A stretch of DNA of 49,879 bases from VRUE01 sp036379955 (GCA_036379955.1 DASVFR010000036.1:1-49879), one strand, 5' to 3'; numbered from the stretch's first letter, positions 23,479 through 33,059 are shown. Translations and numbers: made by a program. Notes: a model not told the origin generated them from the sequence alone.

Positions 23479-24941
23479 GGAATCGCGGCGGCATCCAGGG
23501 AGTGGCGAGCAGCCCGACGATCGTCGGCGCGGTCACGGTGCTGGTCGTGATCGTCGCCGTCTTCCTCGCCTACAACGCCAACAACGGCCTTCCCTTCGTC
23601 TCCACCTACAACCTCACCGCGCGCGTTCCCAACGCCAACGCCCTGGTCAAGGGCAACGAGGTGCGGATCGGCGGCGCCCGGGTCGGCGTGGTCAAGAAGG
23701 TGACGGCCGTGCATACCGGCAACGGCGCCGTGGCGGCCGACCTCAGCCTCAGCCTCGACAAGAACGTCGAGCCGCTGCCGGTCAACTCGACGATGATCAT
23801 TCGCCCCAAATCGCCGCTCGGCCTCAAGTACCTGCAGATCGTGCCGGGCGACTCCAGCGAAGGGTTCGCCGCCGGCGAAACCATCCCCGAGTCGGCGGCG
23901 CGCCCGGAACCGGTCGACATCGACCAGTTCTTCGACATGTTCGACGCCAAGACGAGGACCGCGATCCAGCGCGGGCTGGCCGGCTTCGGCAACGCCTTCG
24001 CCGGCCGCGGGCCGCAGCTCAACGCCTTCTTCTCGGTCCTGCGCCAGGCGGTCGAAAGCGGCCAGCCGGCACTGGCCAACCTCGTCAACCCGAGCACGAA
24101 TTTCGGTGGCTTCTGGCGCTCGCTGGAGGACCTGGCGGCCACCGTGGCGCCGGTCGCCGCGCAGCAGGCGAGCATGTTCGTCGGCCTCGACCTGACCTTC
24201 GCCGCCTTCGCCCGCGTCGCCCGTCCGTACATCCAGGAAACGATCTCCAAGGGCCCGGAAACGCTCGACTCGGTGACCGCCGACCTGCCGGCGGTGCGGC
24301 CCTTCCTCCACGACTCCGCCCGCTTCTTCACGGCCCTGAGGCCGGGGGCGAGCGCCCTGGCGGAAACCTCGCCGACGATCGCCGCCGCCCTGCGCGCCGG
24401 CGTCCCCGCCCTCAACGAATCGCCGAAGCTGAACGCCCAGCTGCCGCCGACCGCCGATGCCCTGCTCGCCTTCCAGGAATCCCCCGGCGTCTTCAACGGA
24501 CTCGATCTGCTGATCGAAACCAACGATCTGCTTGACCCGGCGATCCGCTTCATCGGGCCGGCGCAGACCACCTGCAACTACCTGACGATTGCCTTCCGCA
24601 ACCTCGCCAACGCCTCCGGCGAAGGCAACTCGCTGGGTGGCTGGGTCAACGCGATCGCCTTCCAGACGCCGAGCGGGGAAAACTCCGAGGGTGGGCCGGC
24701 GTCGGCACCCGCAAACGGGCCGGAACCGGCGAACGAACGCTTCCTCGTCACCAGCAACGGACTGGCCAACCACCTGCACTCCAACCCCTATCCCAACACC
24801 GCCTCGCCCGGTCAGCCGCGCGAGTGCGAGGCCGGTAACGAGCATTACGAACCGGGCAAGACGCGGATCGGCAACACTCCGCGCAACGACGGCATCAAGA
24901 CCTCCGGCCAGACCAAAAGGCAGCTGGGAGAAGAAGGCTGA
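23475..24941 (+). CDS. MCE-family lipid-binding protein 3
   Basis: A 488-residue MCE protein. Membrane helix at about 15-33, MCE domain YNLTARVPNANALVKGNEVR with IGGARVGVVKKV, then the motif PVDIDQFFDMFDAKTRTAI that it shares with MCE 1 and a helical region to about 390. The C-terminal 100 residues are polar and probably disordered. Overlaps its predecessor by 4 nt and its successor by 1 nt. No lipobox is visible. Confidence 0.92.
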   Translation: MRNRGGIQGVASSPTIVGAVTVLVVIVAVFLAYNANNGLPFVSTYNLTARVPNANALVKGNEVRIGGARVGVVKKVTAVHTGNGAVAADLSLSLDKNVEPLPVNSTMIIRPKSPLGLKYLQIVPGDSSEGFAAGETIPESAARPEPVDIDQFFDMFDAKTRTAIQRGLAGFGNAFAGRGPQLNAFFSVLRQAVESGQPALANLVNPSTNFGGFWRSLEDLAATVAPVAAQQASMFVGLDLTFAAFARVARPYIQETISKGPETLDSVTADLPAVRPFLHDSARFFTALRPGASALAETSPTIAAALRAGVPALNESPKLNAQLPPTADALLAFQESPGVFNGLDLLIETNDLLDPAIRFIGPAQTTCNYLTIAFRNLANASGEGNSLGGWVNAIAFQTPSGENSEGGPASAPANGPEPANERFLVTSNGLANHLHSNPYPNTASPGQPRECEAGNEHYEPGKTRIGNTPRNDGIKTSGQTKRQLGEEG

Positions 24942-26452
24942 TGGGACGCCTGCCGGAGAGGGACACGAGGGCGGCCGCCGCCAAGGGGGGTCGCTTCCGC
25001 TGGCGACCGAGCAACGCGATGATCGCGGTGATCTTCATCCTCGTCTTCACGATCGGCCCCTACCTGGCCTTCACCGGCCACGTCCCCTTCACCGGCTACG
25101 GCTACACGCTGAAGGCCACCTTCTCCAACGGGGTCAACATCTCGACCAACTCGCCGGTGCGGGTCGCCGGCGTCGACGTCGGGCGGGTGGTGGGCGTCGA
25201 ACGGGACGGCGACGCGACGACCGTGACCTTCACCGTGGAAGGCAAGGGCCGGCCGATCCACGACGACGCCTTCGCCGCGATCCGGCCGCGGATCTTCCTC
25301 GAGGGCAACTTCTTCGTCGACCTCTCGCCCGGCAGCCCGAGCGCGCCCGAGCTCGGCAGCGGCGACACGATCGGAGTCAGTCACACGTCGACGTGGGTTC
25401 AGATCGACGAAGTCCTGAGCGCCCTGCAGGCGCCCGTGCGCGCCGACCTCAGCCGTCTGCTGGAGGGGATCGGCACTGCCTTCACCCATGAGCCCACCGC
25501 TGCCGAAGACGCGACCATGCCGGCGGAAGTGAGGGGCAAGACGGGCGCCCAGGCCCTCAACGGGGCCTTCCGCTACGGCGGCGACGCCGGCCGCTACAGC
25601 GCTCAGGTGACCAACGCGCTGCTCGGCACCCAGCCGCACGACCTCTCCCGCCTGGTCGCCGGCGCCGGCCGCGCCTTCGGCGCCCTCTCGCGCAACGAGG
25701 AGGACCTCAAGGGCCTGATCGACAACTTCAACACCTTCACCGGGGCGCTCGCCGCCCAGTCGAGCAACCTGACCGCTTCCGTCCAGCGCCTCGCTCCCTT
25801 CCTCGGCAAGTTCCACGGCTCGCTGGTCGAGCTCAACCGCACGCTGCCGCCGCTGCGCGCCTGGGCGATCGAGATGACCCCGGCCGTGGCCGAGGTCCCA
25901 AGCTGGATCGCGGCCGGCAAACCGTGGCTGGCCCAGGCCCGCCCGCTGCTCTCCGACAGCGAGGGCGGCGGCACGGCACGACTGCTCAGCGAAACCATTC
26001 CGGGCCTGGCCGGCGCCGCGCAGGCCGGCAAGGCGATCGCGCTGCCCCAGCTCAACCGGATCAGCCTCTGCACGACCCAGGTGCTCGCCCCGACCTTCAA
26101 CCAGACGATCGACGACAAGTTCAGCACCGGCGGTCCCAACTACCGCGAGTTCCTCTACGCGCTGACCGACTTCGCCGGCTGGGGCCAGACCTCCGACGGC
26201 AACGGGCCGTTCGTGCGCCTGCAGCCCGGCGGCGGCAACCTGCTGGTCGAAGCGGCGAACCCGAAGGGCAACCTGACCATCGACCGTCAGCTCTTCGCCC
26301 ACACCGCGACGGCCCCGCTCGGCACCCAGCCGCAGCTTGCCGGCCGGCCGCCGAAGAAGCCGGACGTACGCTGCGACTCCAACCCGGTTCCCGACGTCAA
26401 CGGCCCGCTCGGCCAGCCCGGCGCCCCGACCCCGGCGGTGGTAAGTCCATGA
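24941..26452 (+). CDS. MCE-family lipid-binding protein 4
   Basis: A 503-residue MCE protein. Basic N-terminus, membrane helix at about 26-43, MCE domain YTLKATFSNGVNISTNSPVR with VAGVDVGRVVGVE, then the helical stalk (VQIDEVLSALQAPVRADLSR onwards). The start ATG shares a base with the upstream TGA (TGATG). Glutamate codons here are a GAG/GAA mix, whereas MCE 1-3 lean to GAA. Subunit of the same presumed complex. Confidence 0.92.
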   Translation: MGRLPERDTRAAAAKGGRFRWRPSNAMIAVIFILVFTIGPYLAFTGHVPFTGYGYTLKATFSNGVNISTNSPVRVAGVDVGRVVGVERDGDATTVTFTVEGKGRPIHDDAFAAIRPRIFLEGNFFVDLSPGSPSAPELGSGDTIGVSHTSTWVQIDEVLSALQAPVRADLSRLLEGIGTAFTHEPTAAEDATMPAEVRGKTGAQALNGAFRYGGDAGRYSAQVTNALLGTQPHDLSRLVAGAGRAFGALSRNEEDLKGLIDNFNTFTGALAAQSSNLTASVQRLAPFLGKFHGSLVELNRTLPPLRAWAIEMTPAVAEVPSWIAAGKPWLAQARPLLSDSEGGGTARLLSETIPGLAGAAQAGKAIALPQLNRISLCTTQVLAPTFNQTIDDKFSTGGPNYREFLYALTDFAGWGQTSDGNGPFVRLQPGGGNLLVEAANPKGNLTIDRQLFAHTATAPLGTQPQLAGRPPKKPDVRCDSNPVPDVNGPLGQPGAPTPAVVSP

Positions 26453-27852
26453 GCCGCTGGAGCCACTTCCGGGCCTCGCTCTCGCGCCAGTCGCGCGGGC
26501 GCAGCAAGGACACGATCGCGATCCTCGTCCTCGCCGCGATCGCGGTCGTGATGACGCTCTGGATCTTCACCCAGCAGAAGGCCTCGCTGCCCAGCTGGGT
26601 GCCCGTCGTGGGCGAAGAATTCGCCCACGTCACGGGCGAGTTCACGACCGCGCAGGCGGTCACCCCCGGGCAGGGCCAGGCGGTCGACATCGCCGGCATC
26701 CAGGTCGGCAAGGTCACCTCCGTCGATCTCAAGGACGGGCACGCCGTGGTCGGGATGGACATCGAGCCCAAGTACCTGGAGCTGATCCACCCCGACGCGA
26801 CCCTACTGCTGCGGCCGAAGACGAACCTCAACGACATGGTCGTCGAGGTCGACCCCGGCAAGGGCAAGGGCCACATCGAGGACGGCCACAACTTCCCGCT
26901 CTCGCGCACCGAACCGAACGTCAACTTCGACGCCTTCCTCGCCACGCTCGATGCCGACACGCGCCAGTACATCCAGCTGCTCGTCGCCGGCGGTGCCCAG
27001 GGCATCGGCGGCCGCGGTCGTCAGCTCTCGAACGCCTTCCGCCGCTTCCAGCCCTTCGTCCACTACACCGCGGACCTCAACCGGGCGGTGGCCCAGCGCC
27101 GGGTCGCGATCGCCCGCGCGATCCACGGCTTCAGCTTGCTGACCCGGGAACTCGGGCGGCACGACCACGACCTCGAACGCTTCGTCAGCTCCTCCAAGGA
27201 TGCGCTCGGCAACTTCGCCAACCAGCAGCAGTCGATCGAGGCGACGCTGGAAGAACTGCCCTCGACCCTGACCGCTGCCCAGGCGGCGTTCGCCAGCGCC
27301 GAACGCTTCTCCAAGGTCTCGCGTCCAGCCCTGGTCGGCCTGATCCCGCAGGCGCAGGCGCTGCAGCCGGCGCTCAAGGCCAACGCGCGCTTCTTCGAAC
27401 AGACGACGGTCCCGATCCGCGATCAGATCCGCCCCTTCACCCGCGAAATCCGGCCGGTTCTCACCCACGCCAAGCAGGGCTCGGCCAACTTCGCGAAGTC
27501 CGTGCGCGGCTTCGGCAAATCGCTGGAAGGGTTCAACGCCTTCCTCAACACGCTTGCCTACAAGCCGCAGGGCTCCAAGCAGAGCTACCTCTTCTACCTG
27601 CCCTGGCTCAACCACAACTTCAACGCCACCTACAACCTCGAGGACCCGGCCGGCCCGATCCAGCGCAGCCTCGTTCTGATCTCCTGCAACGGCAGCTCGC
27701 TCGGCTACGGCCTGACGAGCGAAAAGCCCTACCTGCTGACCCTGCTGCAGGGGGCGCGCTTCCCGCGCCAGGGCGAACTGCCACCGATCCAGGCCGACAA
27801 AAGCGAACCCGGCCGCACCTGCGGCCCCGGGACGGAACCGGCGGGCAAATGA
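26449..27852 (+). CDS. MCE-family lipid-binding protein 5
   Basis: A 467-residue MCE protein. ATG 26449 overlaps the previous stop by 4 nt; the frame is open further upstream but only as a shadow of MCE 4. Membrane helix at about 22-38, MCE domain (GEFTTAQAVTPGQGQAVDI, AGIQVGKVTSVDL), then NVNFDAFLATLDADTRQYI and a helical stalk rich in Gln, His and Phe. The tail has two cysteines (ISCNGSS, RTCGPGT). Subunit of the presumed hexamer. Confidence 0.92.
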   Translation: MSRWSHFRASLSRQSRGRSKDTIAILVLAAIAVVMTLWIFTQQKASLPSWVPVVGEEFAHVTGEFTTAQAVTPGQGQAVDIAGIQVGKVTSVDLKDGHAVVGMDIEPKYLELIHPDATLLLRPKTNLNDMVVEVDPGKGKGHIEDGHNFPLSRTEPNVNFDAFLATLDADTRQYIQLLVAGGAQGIGGRGRQLSNAFRRFQPFVHYTADLNRAVAQRRVAIARAIHGFSLLTRELGRHDHDLERFVSSSKDALGNFANQQQSIEATLEELPSTLTAAQAAFASAERFSKVSRPALVGLIPQAQALQPALKANARFFEQTTVPIRDQIRPFTREIRPVLTHAKQGSANFAKSVRGFGKSLEGFNAFLNTLAYKPQGSKQSYLFYLPWLNHNFNATYNLEDPAGPIQRSLVLISCNGSSLGYGLTSEKPYLLTLLQGARFPRQGELPPIQADKSEPGRTCGPGTEPAGK

Positions 27853-29420
27853 GCAAGCGCGCCCCCAGCACCACGCAACTCCTGGTCATCGCCGGCTTCG
27901 CGCTGTCGTGCTTCGGCATCCTGCTCTTCCTCTGGATCACCTTCGGCGGGCCTACCCCGTTCAAGGCCAAGCCCTACGAGATCGAGATCCCCTTCAAGGA
28001 GGCGACCCAGCTCGCCCAGCAGTCCGACGTGCGGATCTCGGGCGTCTCGGTCGGCAAGGTCCAGGACATCGTCCTCGGGCCCAACGGCAAGGAAGCCCTC
28101 GCCAAGGTCGATATCGAAGACAAGTACGGGCCGCTCCCCAGCGACACGCGGGCGATCCTGCGCACGAAGACGCTGCTCGCCGAGACCTACATCGAACTCA
28201 CGCCCGGCGACCGCAAAGCGCCGCCCCTGCCCGACGGCGGCACCCTGCCGCCGGCCCAGGTGGCCGAATCGGTCCAGCTCGACGAGATCTTCCGCACCTT
28301 CAATCCCCAGACCAGGGCGGCGTTCCAGACCTGGCAGCAGGAAGCCGCGGTGGCGATCGAGGGACGCGGCCAGGACCTCTCCTACGCCTTCGGCCAGCTC
28401 GAACCGACCTTCACCCAGCTCGATCGCGTCTTCCGCGTGCTCGACAGCCAGCGCCTGGCAGTCAACCGCCTCTTCCGCAACGGCGCCACCTCGCTGGCGG
28501 CGCTGCGCGGCCGCCAGGGCGAGCTCGCCGGCCTGATCCGCAACTCGAACACGGTCTTCACCACGGCCGCCGAACGCGATCGCGACATCGAAGCCCTCTT
28601 CCGCGCCTTCCCGACCTTCCAGGACGAGTCGCGTCTGACCGTGAGCCGGTTGAAGTCGTTCGCCATCGACGCCGACCCGGTGATGCGGCAGCTCGTCCCC
28701 GTGGCCGAACAGCTCTCGCCGACCCTGGAGGCGCTCGCCAAGCTCTCGCCCCAGGCGAAGGGCTTCTTCGAAGGGCTGCGGCCGACGATCAAGCACTCCG
28801 CGACCGGCTCTCCCGCCGTCCGCAAGCTCTTCCGCGACCAGTTCCCGCCGCTGCTGCGCGCCGTCGACCCCTTCCTGCGCAACCTCAACCCGATCGTCGC
28901 CGGCCTTGGCCTCTACAAGCACGAGCTGACCGCGACGATGGCGAACGTCTCCTCGATGACGAACGCCAAGCTGGTCAACGAAAACGCGAGCGGCGAACAC
29001 GCCCACTACATCCGCGCGATGGGCCCGTTCAGCCCCGAGTCGCTCTCGACCAACCCCGGGCGCCTGACCAGCAACCGTCCCAACGCCTACAGCCAGCCGC
29101 TCTACCTGCAGAGCCTCGCCTCCGGCCTGCCGAGCTTCGACGTGCGCCAGTGCAGCTCCGGCGTTACCGCCACGCTCGACTCGAAAACGCCGGAAAGCAA
29201 AACCTTCCAGTCCTGGATCAACCGACCGCGCGACGAATCGGAAGAACAGAGGTTGAAAGCGGCCGAAAGCTTCTTCGAACGGCTGAAGAAATACGCCTAC
29301 GGCAACCAGCTCGACTCGGCCGCGGTCCCCGCGCCCGGTTGCAGCCAGCAGGCGCCGTTCAACCCGGTCGGCCGAAGCGGCCCGGCGACGACGTACCAGC
29401 ACACGTACGCGCAGGAATAG
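27849..29420 (+). CDS. MCE-family lipid-binding protein 6
   Basis: A 523-residue MCE protein, last of the cassette. Membrane helix at about 11-33, MCE domain (YEIEIPFKEATQLAQQSDVR, ISGVSVGKVQDIVL), then VQLDEIFRTFNPQTRAAF and a long helical stalk. The C-terminal 120 residues contain two cysteines (VRQCSSGV, APGCSQQ), a likely disulfide. The start overlaps its predecessor by 4 nt. Glutamates in the last 60 codons are all GAA. The 214-nt spacer to dnaB follows and holds no gene. Confidence 0.92.
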   Translation: MSKRAPSTTQLLVIAGFALSCFGILLFLWITFGGPTPFKAKPYEIEIPFKEATQLAQQSDVRISGVSVGKVQDIVLGPNGKEALAKVDIEDKYGPLPSDTRAILRTKTLLAETYIELTPGDRKAPPLPDGGTLPPAQVAESVQLDEIFRTFNPQTRAAFQTWQQEAAVAIEGRGQDLSYAFGQLEPTFTQLDRVFRVLDSQRLAVNRLFRNGATSLAALRGRQGELAGLIRNSNTVFTTAAERDRDIEALFRAFPTFQDESRLTVSRLKSFAIDADPVMRQLVPVAEQLSPTLEALAKLSPQAKGFFEGLRPTIKHSATGSPAVRKLFRDQFPPLLRAVDPFLRNLNPIVAGLGLYKHELTATMANVSSMTNAKLVNENASGEHAHYIRAMGPFSPESLSTNPGRLTSNRPNAYSQPLYLQSLASGLPSFDVRQCSSGVTATLDSKTPESKTFQSWINRPRDESEEQRLKAAESFFERLKKYAYGNQLDSAAVPAPGCSQQAPFNPVGRSGPATTYQHTYAQE

Positions 29421-29622
29421 CCGCTGTCGCGCGGCGGGTCCTGTCGCCGCAGGGGCCCACCGCCCTTCCGGTCGCTAAAGCGTCCTCAGGGCGGTTCCCC
29501 CTACGGCGCCACCCGCCGCGAGGAGCGGAAGTCTTTCCCCTTATTTGCACGCGAGACTCATGTGGGCTGGAGGGTCGTCTGGTTTGCTTGAGCTTCAGAC
29601 GGCTTCCGCCGCCTCGCGTCGT

Positions 29623-29634
29623 TAACTAGATCGA
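29623..29634 (+). promoter_or_regulatory. Putative -10 box of dnaB
   Basis: TAACTA (29623-29628) is followed by 6 nt and ATG 29635, with no Shine-Dalgarno. The rest of the 29421-29634 spacer holds GC-rich stretches with no coding potential that I recognise. Confidence 0.35.
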
Positions 29635-32331
29635 ATGGCTTCCGCTCCTACAGCCCACGTGCCGCCGCAGAACATCGAGGCGGAGGAATCGGTGCTGGGG
29701 GCGATGCTGGTGGCCGAGCCGACGCTGACCCGGGTGATCGACGAGGTGAAGCTGAACTCGGCGGACTTCTACCTCGAGAAGCACGCGACGATCTTCACCG
29801 CGGTCCACGACCTCTACGCGGCCTCCAAGCCGGTCGACGAGCTCAGCGTGGTCGAGGCGCTGAGCCAGCGCAACAAGATCGAGGAGGCCGGCGGCAAGCA
29901 CTACGTCTCCGAGCTGGCGGCCAAGGTCCCCGCCGCCGGCAACGCCAAGCACTACGCCGAGATCGTCCAGCAGAACTCGCTGCTGCGCCGCCTGCTCGGC
30001 GCCGGCCAGCAGATCCAGGGCTGGGTCCATGAGCGCGACGGCGAGCCTCGCGAGCTCTCCGAGCGGGCCGAGAAGCTGCTCTTCGACGTCGCCCACAAAG
30101 AGCAGGCGAGCGATTTCAAACTCCTCTCCGAGATCCTCCACGACGAGGTCGACCGGCTCGAGAAGCTCTCCACCGGCGAGCTGGAGCTGACCGGCACCCC
30201 TTCCGGCTTCCGCGACATCGACGCGATCACGGGGGGCTTTCAGCCGGGGAACCTGATCATCGTGGCAGCCAGGCCGGCTATGGGAAAGTGCATTTCGTCA
30301 CAAAGTTTGGTTTATGATCCTAGCACTGGGGCGCGTCGAAGGGCTGACGAGCTATTCCACATGCATTGTCGCGGCGAGGAGGTTTGGGTTGCCTCGCTCG
30401 GCCCGGATCTGAAAATGAAGCCGGCAAAGGCCGCGGCGGTCGAGTGCAACGGCCGTAAACGGGTATACCGATTGACGACGCGCCTCGGTCGGTGGATCGA
30501 GGCGACTGCCAATCACCCCGTTCTGACAAGTTCTGGGTGGGAAGAACTCGGCGACATTTCGTCTGGCACGCGTATTGCGGTGCCACGCACGCTGCCGCAT
30601 CCCGGCCGAACGGTTGAGCTGCCCGATTCGGAGGTCGTTTTGCTCGGGGCTCTCATCGCCGACGGGTCGATTGGAGGAGAGACACCGGCCTATTGCTACG
30701 GCTCCGGTTCCGGAGTTGCCGGAACCGTTGAGATAGCAGCGAACGCATTCGGCGTTCAGTTCCGCCCGTCTCGCAAGCAGTCCCGAGGGGCTTCCTCCTT
30801 GAGTTCCGGTCGCCGTGGATCGACGCCGAATCCGGTGACTCAAATGCTCCGTCGACATAGCCTGATGGGCCTCAAATCGGCCGAGAAGTTCGTCCCCGAC
30901 GCGATCTTCGGCCTCTCCGACGAACAGATCGCCCGTTTCCTCGGCGTGATGTACGCCTGCGACGGACACGTCTACTGCAGCGACCGCCTGGCGCAGATCG
31001 GCTACTCGACGATCAGCGAGCGGCTCGCCCGCGACGTCCAGCACCTGCTGCTCCGCCTTGGAATCGTCGCCACGATCCGCACGCTCAAGCGACCCATCTA
31101 CGAGGGGACCGGGAAAGTTGCCCGTGAGGTCCGGATCACCTCGCAGGAGAGCCTGCGCCGCTTCTGCGAGCTCATCACCGTGATCGGCAAGGAGGAACAG
31201 CAGGAAAAGGTCCTCGAGCGCCTCGCCGAGGCCCCGCGGTCGACCAACACCGACACGCTGCCGGTCGAGATCTGGGACGAGATCCTGCTGGCGAAGGCCG
31301 AGCGTTCGTGGGCCGAGGTGAGCGAGTCGACCGGGCGACCCCGCAACCACAACTGGCACGTCGGCAAGCGCTGCCCGTCTCCCGGGCTAGTCGCCGAGCT
31401 TGCCGTCGCGACCCGCTCGCCCGCCCTGGAGGATCTCTGCGACTCCGACATCTGGTGGGACGAGGTCGAGTCCGTCGAGTACGTCGGCGAAGAAGAGACC
31501 TACGACATCGACGTGCCCGGCCTGCGCAACTTCGTCGCCGACGACATCGTCGTCCACAACAGCGCGATCGTCGCCAACATCGCCGAAAACGTCTCGGTCA
31601 AGCGCGGCCTGCCGGTCGCCTTCTTCTCGCTCGAGATGTCGGAGGTCGAGCTGGCCCAGCGCTTCATCGCCTGCCGGGCGCGGATCTCCGGTGACAAGCT
31701 GCGCAAGGGCCAGGTCTCCCAGAAGGACTGGCCGAAGGTGGTGCGCGCCTGCAACGAGCTCGAGGAGGCGCCGCTCTGGTTCGACGACTCCTCCGACCTC
31801 GGCCTGCTCGACCTGCGGGCGAAGGCGCGGCGCCTGCAGGCGCAGACGGCCGACAGGGGCGGTCTCGGCCTGGTCATCGTCGACTACCTGCAGCTGATGC
31901 GCAGCGACGATCCGCGCGCCAACCGGGTCGAGCAGGTGGGGCAGATGAGCCGTGGCCTGAAGATCCTCGCCCGCGAGCTCGAGGTCCCCGTGCTGGCGAT
32001 CTCCCAGCTCTCGCGCGCCCCCGAGCAGCGCCACCCGCCGAAGCCGATGCTCTCGGACCTGAGGGAGAGCGGATCGATCGAGCAGGACGCCGACCTCGTC
32101 GCCTTCCTCTACCGCGAGGACTACTACCGCGACCCCGACGACGAGCCGGACGGGCTGGCCGAGGTGATCATCGCCAAGCACAGGAACGGGCCGATCGGCT
32201 CGCCGAAGCTGGTCTTCCTCGACCGCTTCCCCAAGTTCGCCGACTACGCTGGCCACGAGCGGCCGATCGAGCAGCCAGCCGGCGAGGAGCCGCCCTTCGA
32301 CGACGTCGCCGCCGCGGGGCCGGAGTTCTGA
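29635..32331 (+). CDS. dnaB: Replicative DNA helicase DnaB precursor, intein-containing
   Basis: An 898-residue precursor. The N-terminal domain (PPQNIEAEESVLGAML) and the RecA-like helicase domain form a 474-residue mature DnaB after removal of residues 219-642. The Walker A loop reads ARPAMGK and then resumes as SAIVANIAENV, so the intein sits inside the ATP-binding loop. The remaining helicase motifs are present: FFSLEMSEVELAQRF, LGLVIVDYLQLM, AISQLSRAPEQR, LRESGSIEQDADLV and IIAKHRNGPIG. DnaB unwinds DNA at the fork. Its stop overlaps the start of the DnaC-like gene (TGATG), linking helicase and putative loader. The helicase cannot bind ATP until splicing has occurred. Confidence 0.97.
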   Translation: MASAPTAHVPPQNIEAEESVLGAMLVAEPTLTRVIDEVKLNSADFYLEKHATIFTAVHDLYAASKPVDELSVVEALSQRNKIEEAGGKHYVSELAAKVPAAGNAKHYAEIVQQNSLLRRLLGAGQQIQGWVHERDGEPRELSERAEKLLFDVAHKEQASDFKLLSEILHDEVDRLEKLSTGELELTGTPSGFRDIDAITGGFQPGNLIIVAARPAMGKCISSQSLVYDPSTGARRRADELFHMHCRGEEVWVASLGPDLKMKPAKAAAVECNGRKRVYRLTTRLGRWIEATANHPVLTSSGWEELGDISSGTRIAVPRTLPHPGRTVELPDSEVVLLGALIADGSIGGETPAYCYGSGSGVAGTVEIAANAFGVQFRPSRKQSRGASSLSSGRRGSTPNPVTQMLRRHSLMGLKSAEKFVPDAIFGLSDEQIARFLGVMYACDGHVYCSDRLAQIGYSTISERLARDVQHLLLRLGIVATIRTLKRPIYEGTGKVAREVRITSQESLRRFCELITVIGKEEQQEKVLERLAEAPRSTNTDTLPVEIWDEILLAKAERSWAEVSESTGRPRNHNWHVGKRCPSPGLVAELAVATRSPALEDLCDSDIWWDEVESVEYVGEEETYDIDVPGLRNFVADDIVVHNSAIVANIAENVSVKRGLPVAFFSLEMSEVELAQRFIACRARISGDKLRKGQVSQKDWPKVVRACNELEEAPLWFDDSSDLGLLDLRAKARRLQAQTADRGGLGLVIVDYLQLMRSDDPRANRVEQVGQMSRGLKILARELEVPVLAISQLSRAPEQRHPPKPMLSDLRESGSIEQDADLVAFLYREDYYRDPDDEPDGLAEVIIAKHRNGPIGSPKLVFLDRFPKFADYAGHERPIEQPAGEEPPFDDVAAAGPEF
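30289..31560 (+). other. Intein with LAGLIDADG homing endonuclease in dnaB
   Basis: A 424-residue in-frame intein. It begins with Cys1 (CISSQSLVYD), has block B TANHPVL (73-79) and ends YDIDVPGLRNFVADDIVVHN with the conserved His-Asn. The next host residue is Ser, so all splicing nucleophiles are present and it should be active. The endonuclease part has LGALIADGS (119-127) and LGVMYACDG (218-226), the two LAGLIDADG helices, both with an acidic residue. The first 600 nt are lower in GC (32/60 at 30301-30360) than the last 670 (42/60 at 31201-31260), which suggests a mosaic history. P-loop insertion is a known DnaB intein site. Confidence 0.96.
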
Positions 32332-33059
32332 TGCCCGGCGCCCGCAACGAGCCCTTCCGCGAGGCGGCTTGCCCGCTCGGTGTCTGCGACGGCTCGGGCT
32401 GGATCCTCGGGCCCGAGGACGTCGCCCGCGAATGCGAGTGCCGCGCCCAGCGCCTGCGGCGCGGCCGGGTGCGCGGCGTCGCCTCGGCGATCCCGCCGCG
32501 CTATCGCGGCGCCTCCTTCGACCGCCCGCCGGTCTCCGACATGGCGCGCGACCTGGAGACGAAGGCCGCTGTCGGCGAGGTGCGCCGCTTCGTCGAGGAG
32601 CTCGACGACAGGCTCGACGCAGGCCGCGGCCTCTGGCTCTTCGGCGACACCGGGACGGGAAAGACGACGCTTGCCATGCTCGTCTCCAAGGCGGCGCTCG
32701 AGGCAGGGCGCTCGGTCGCGATCTACTCGCTGCCGAAGCTCCTCGCCCGCATCCGCCGCACCTACGACGCCGAGCCGGGCGGCGACTCCTACCTGGCCTT
32801 CTTCGAGCGCCTCACCTCGGTCGACCTCCTCCACATCGACGATCTCGGCGCCGAGAAGCGCAGCGACTGGGTGCTCGAGCAGCTCTACGCGCTGATCAAC
32901 GAGCGCTACGAGGCGCAGCGCTCGATTCTGGTTACCACCAATCTCCCCCACGACGCCCTCGAAGAGCAGATCGGCGCTCGCACGGTCTCCCGTCTCAACG
33001 AGATGTGCGACGAGATCGCCTTCTTCGGCGAGGATCGGCGCTTCGGCAAGGTCGCCTAA
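32331..33059 (+). CDS. DnaC/DnaI-like AAA+ ATPase (putative helicase loader)
   Basis: A 242-residue protein. The N-terminus has a cysteine set CPLGVCDGSGW and CECR, a likely zinc site as in DnaI-type loaders. The AAA+ core has Walker A LFGDTGTGKTTLA (about 103-115), Walker B LLHIDDLGAE, sensor ILVTTNLPHD and an arginine segment TVSRLNEMCDEI. Proteins of this class load DnaB on DNA, and the one-base overlap with dnaB supports that role. IstB-type transposition ATPases share the core, but no transposase is nearby. The length is normal. Confidence 0.88.
   Translation: MPGARNEPFREAACPLGVCDGSGWILGPEDVARECECRAQRLRRGRVRGVASAIPPRYRGASFDRPPVSDMARDLETKAAVGEVRRFVEELDDRLDAGRGLWLFGDTGTGKTTLAMLVSKAALEAGRSVAIYSLPKLLARIRRTYDAEPGGDSYLAFFERLTSVDLLHIDDLGAEKRSDWVLEQLYALINERYEAQRSILVTTNLPHDALEEQIGARTVSRLNEMCDEIAFFGEDRRFGKVA

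Noticed and set aside
32331..33059. IstB-type transposition ATPase of an insertion sequence
   Set aside because: There is no transposase or terminal repeat nearby, and the gene is coupled to dnaB, which fits a helicase loader better.
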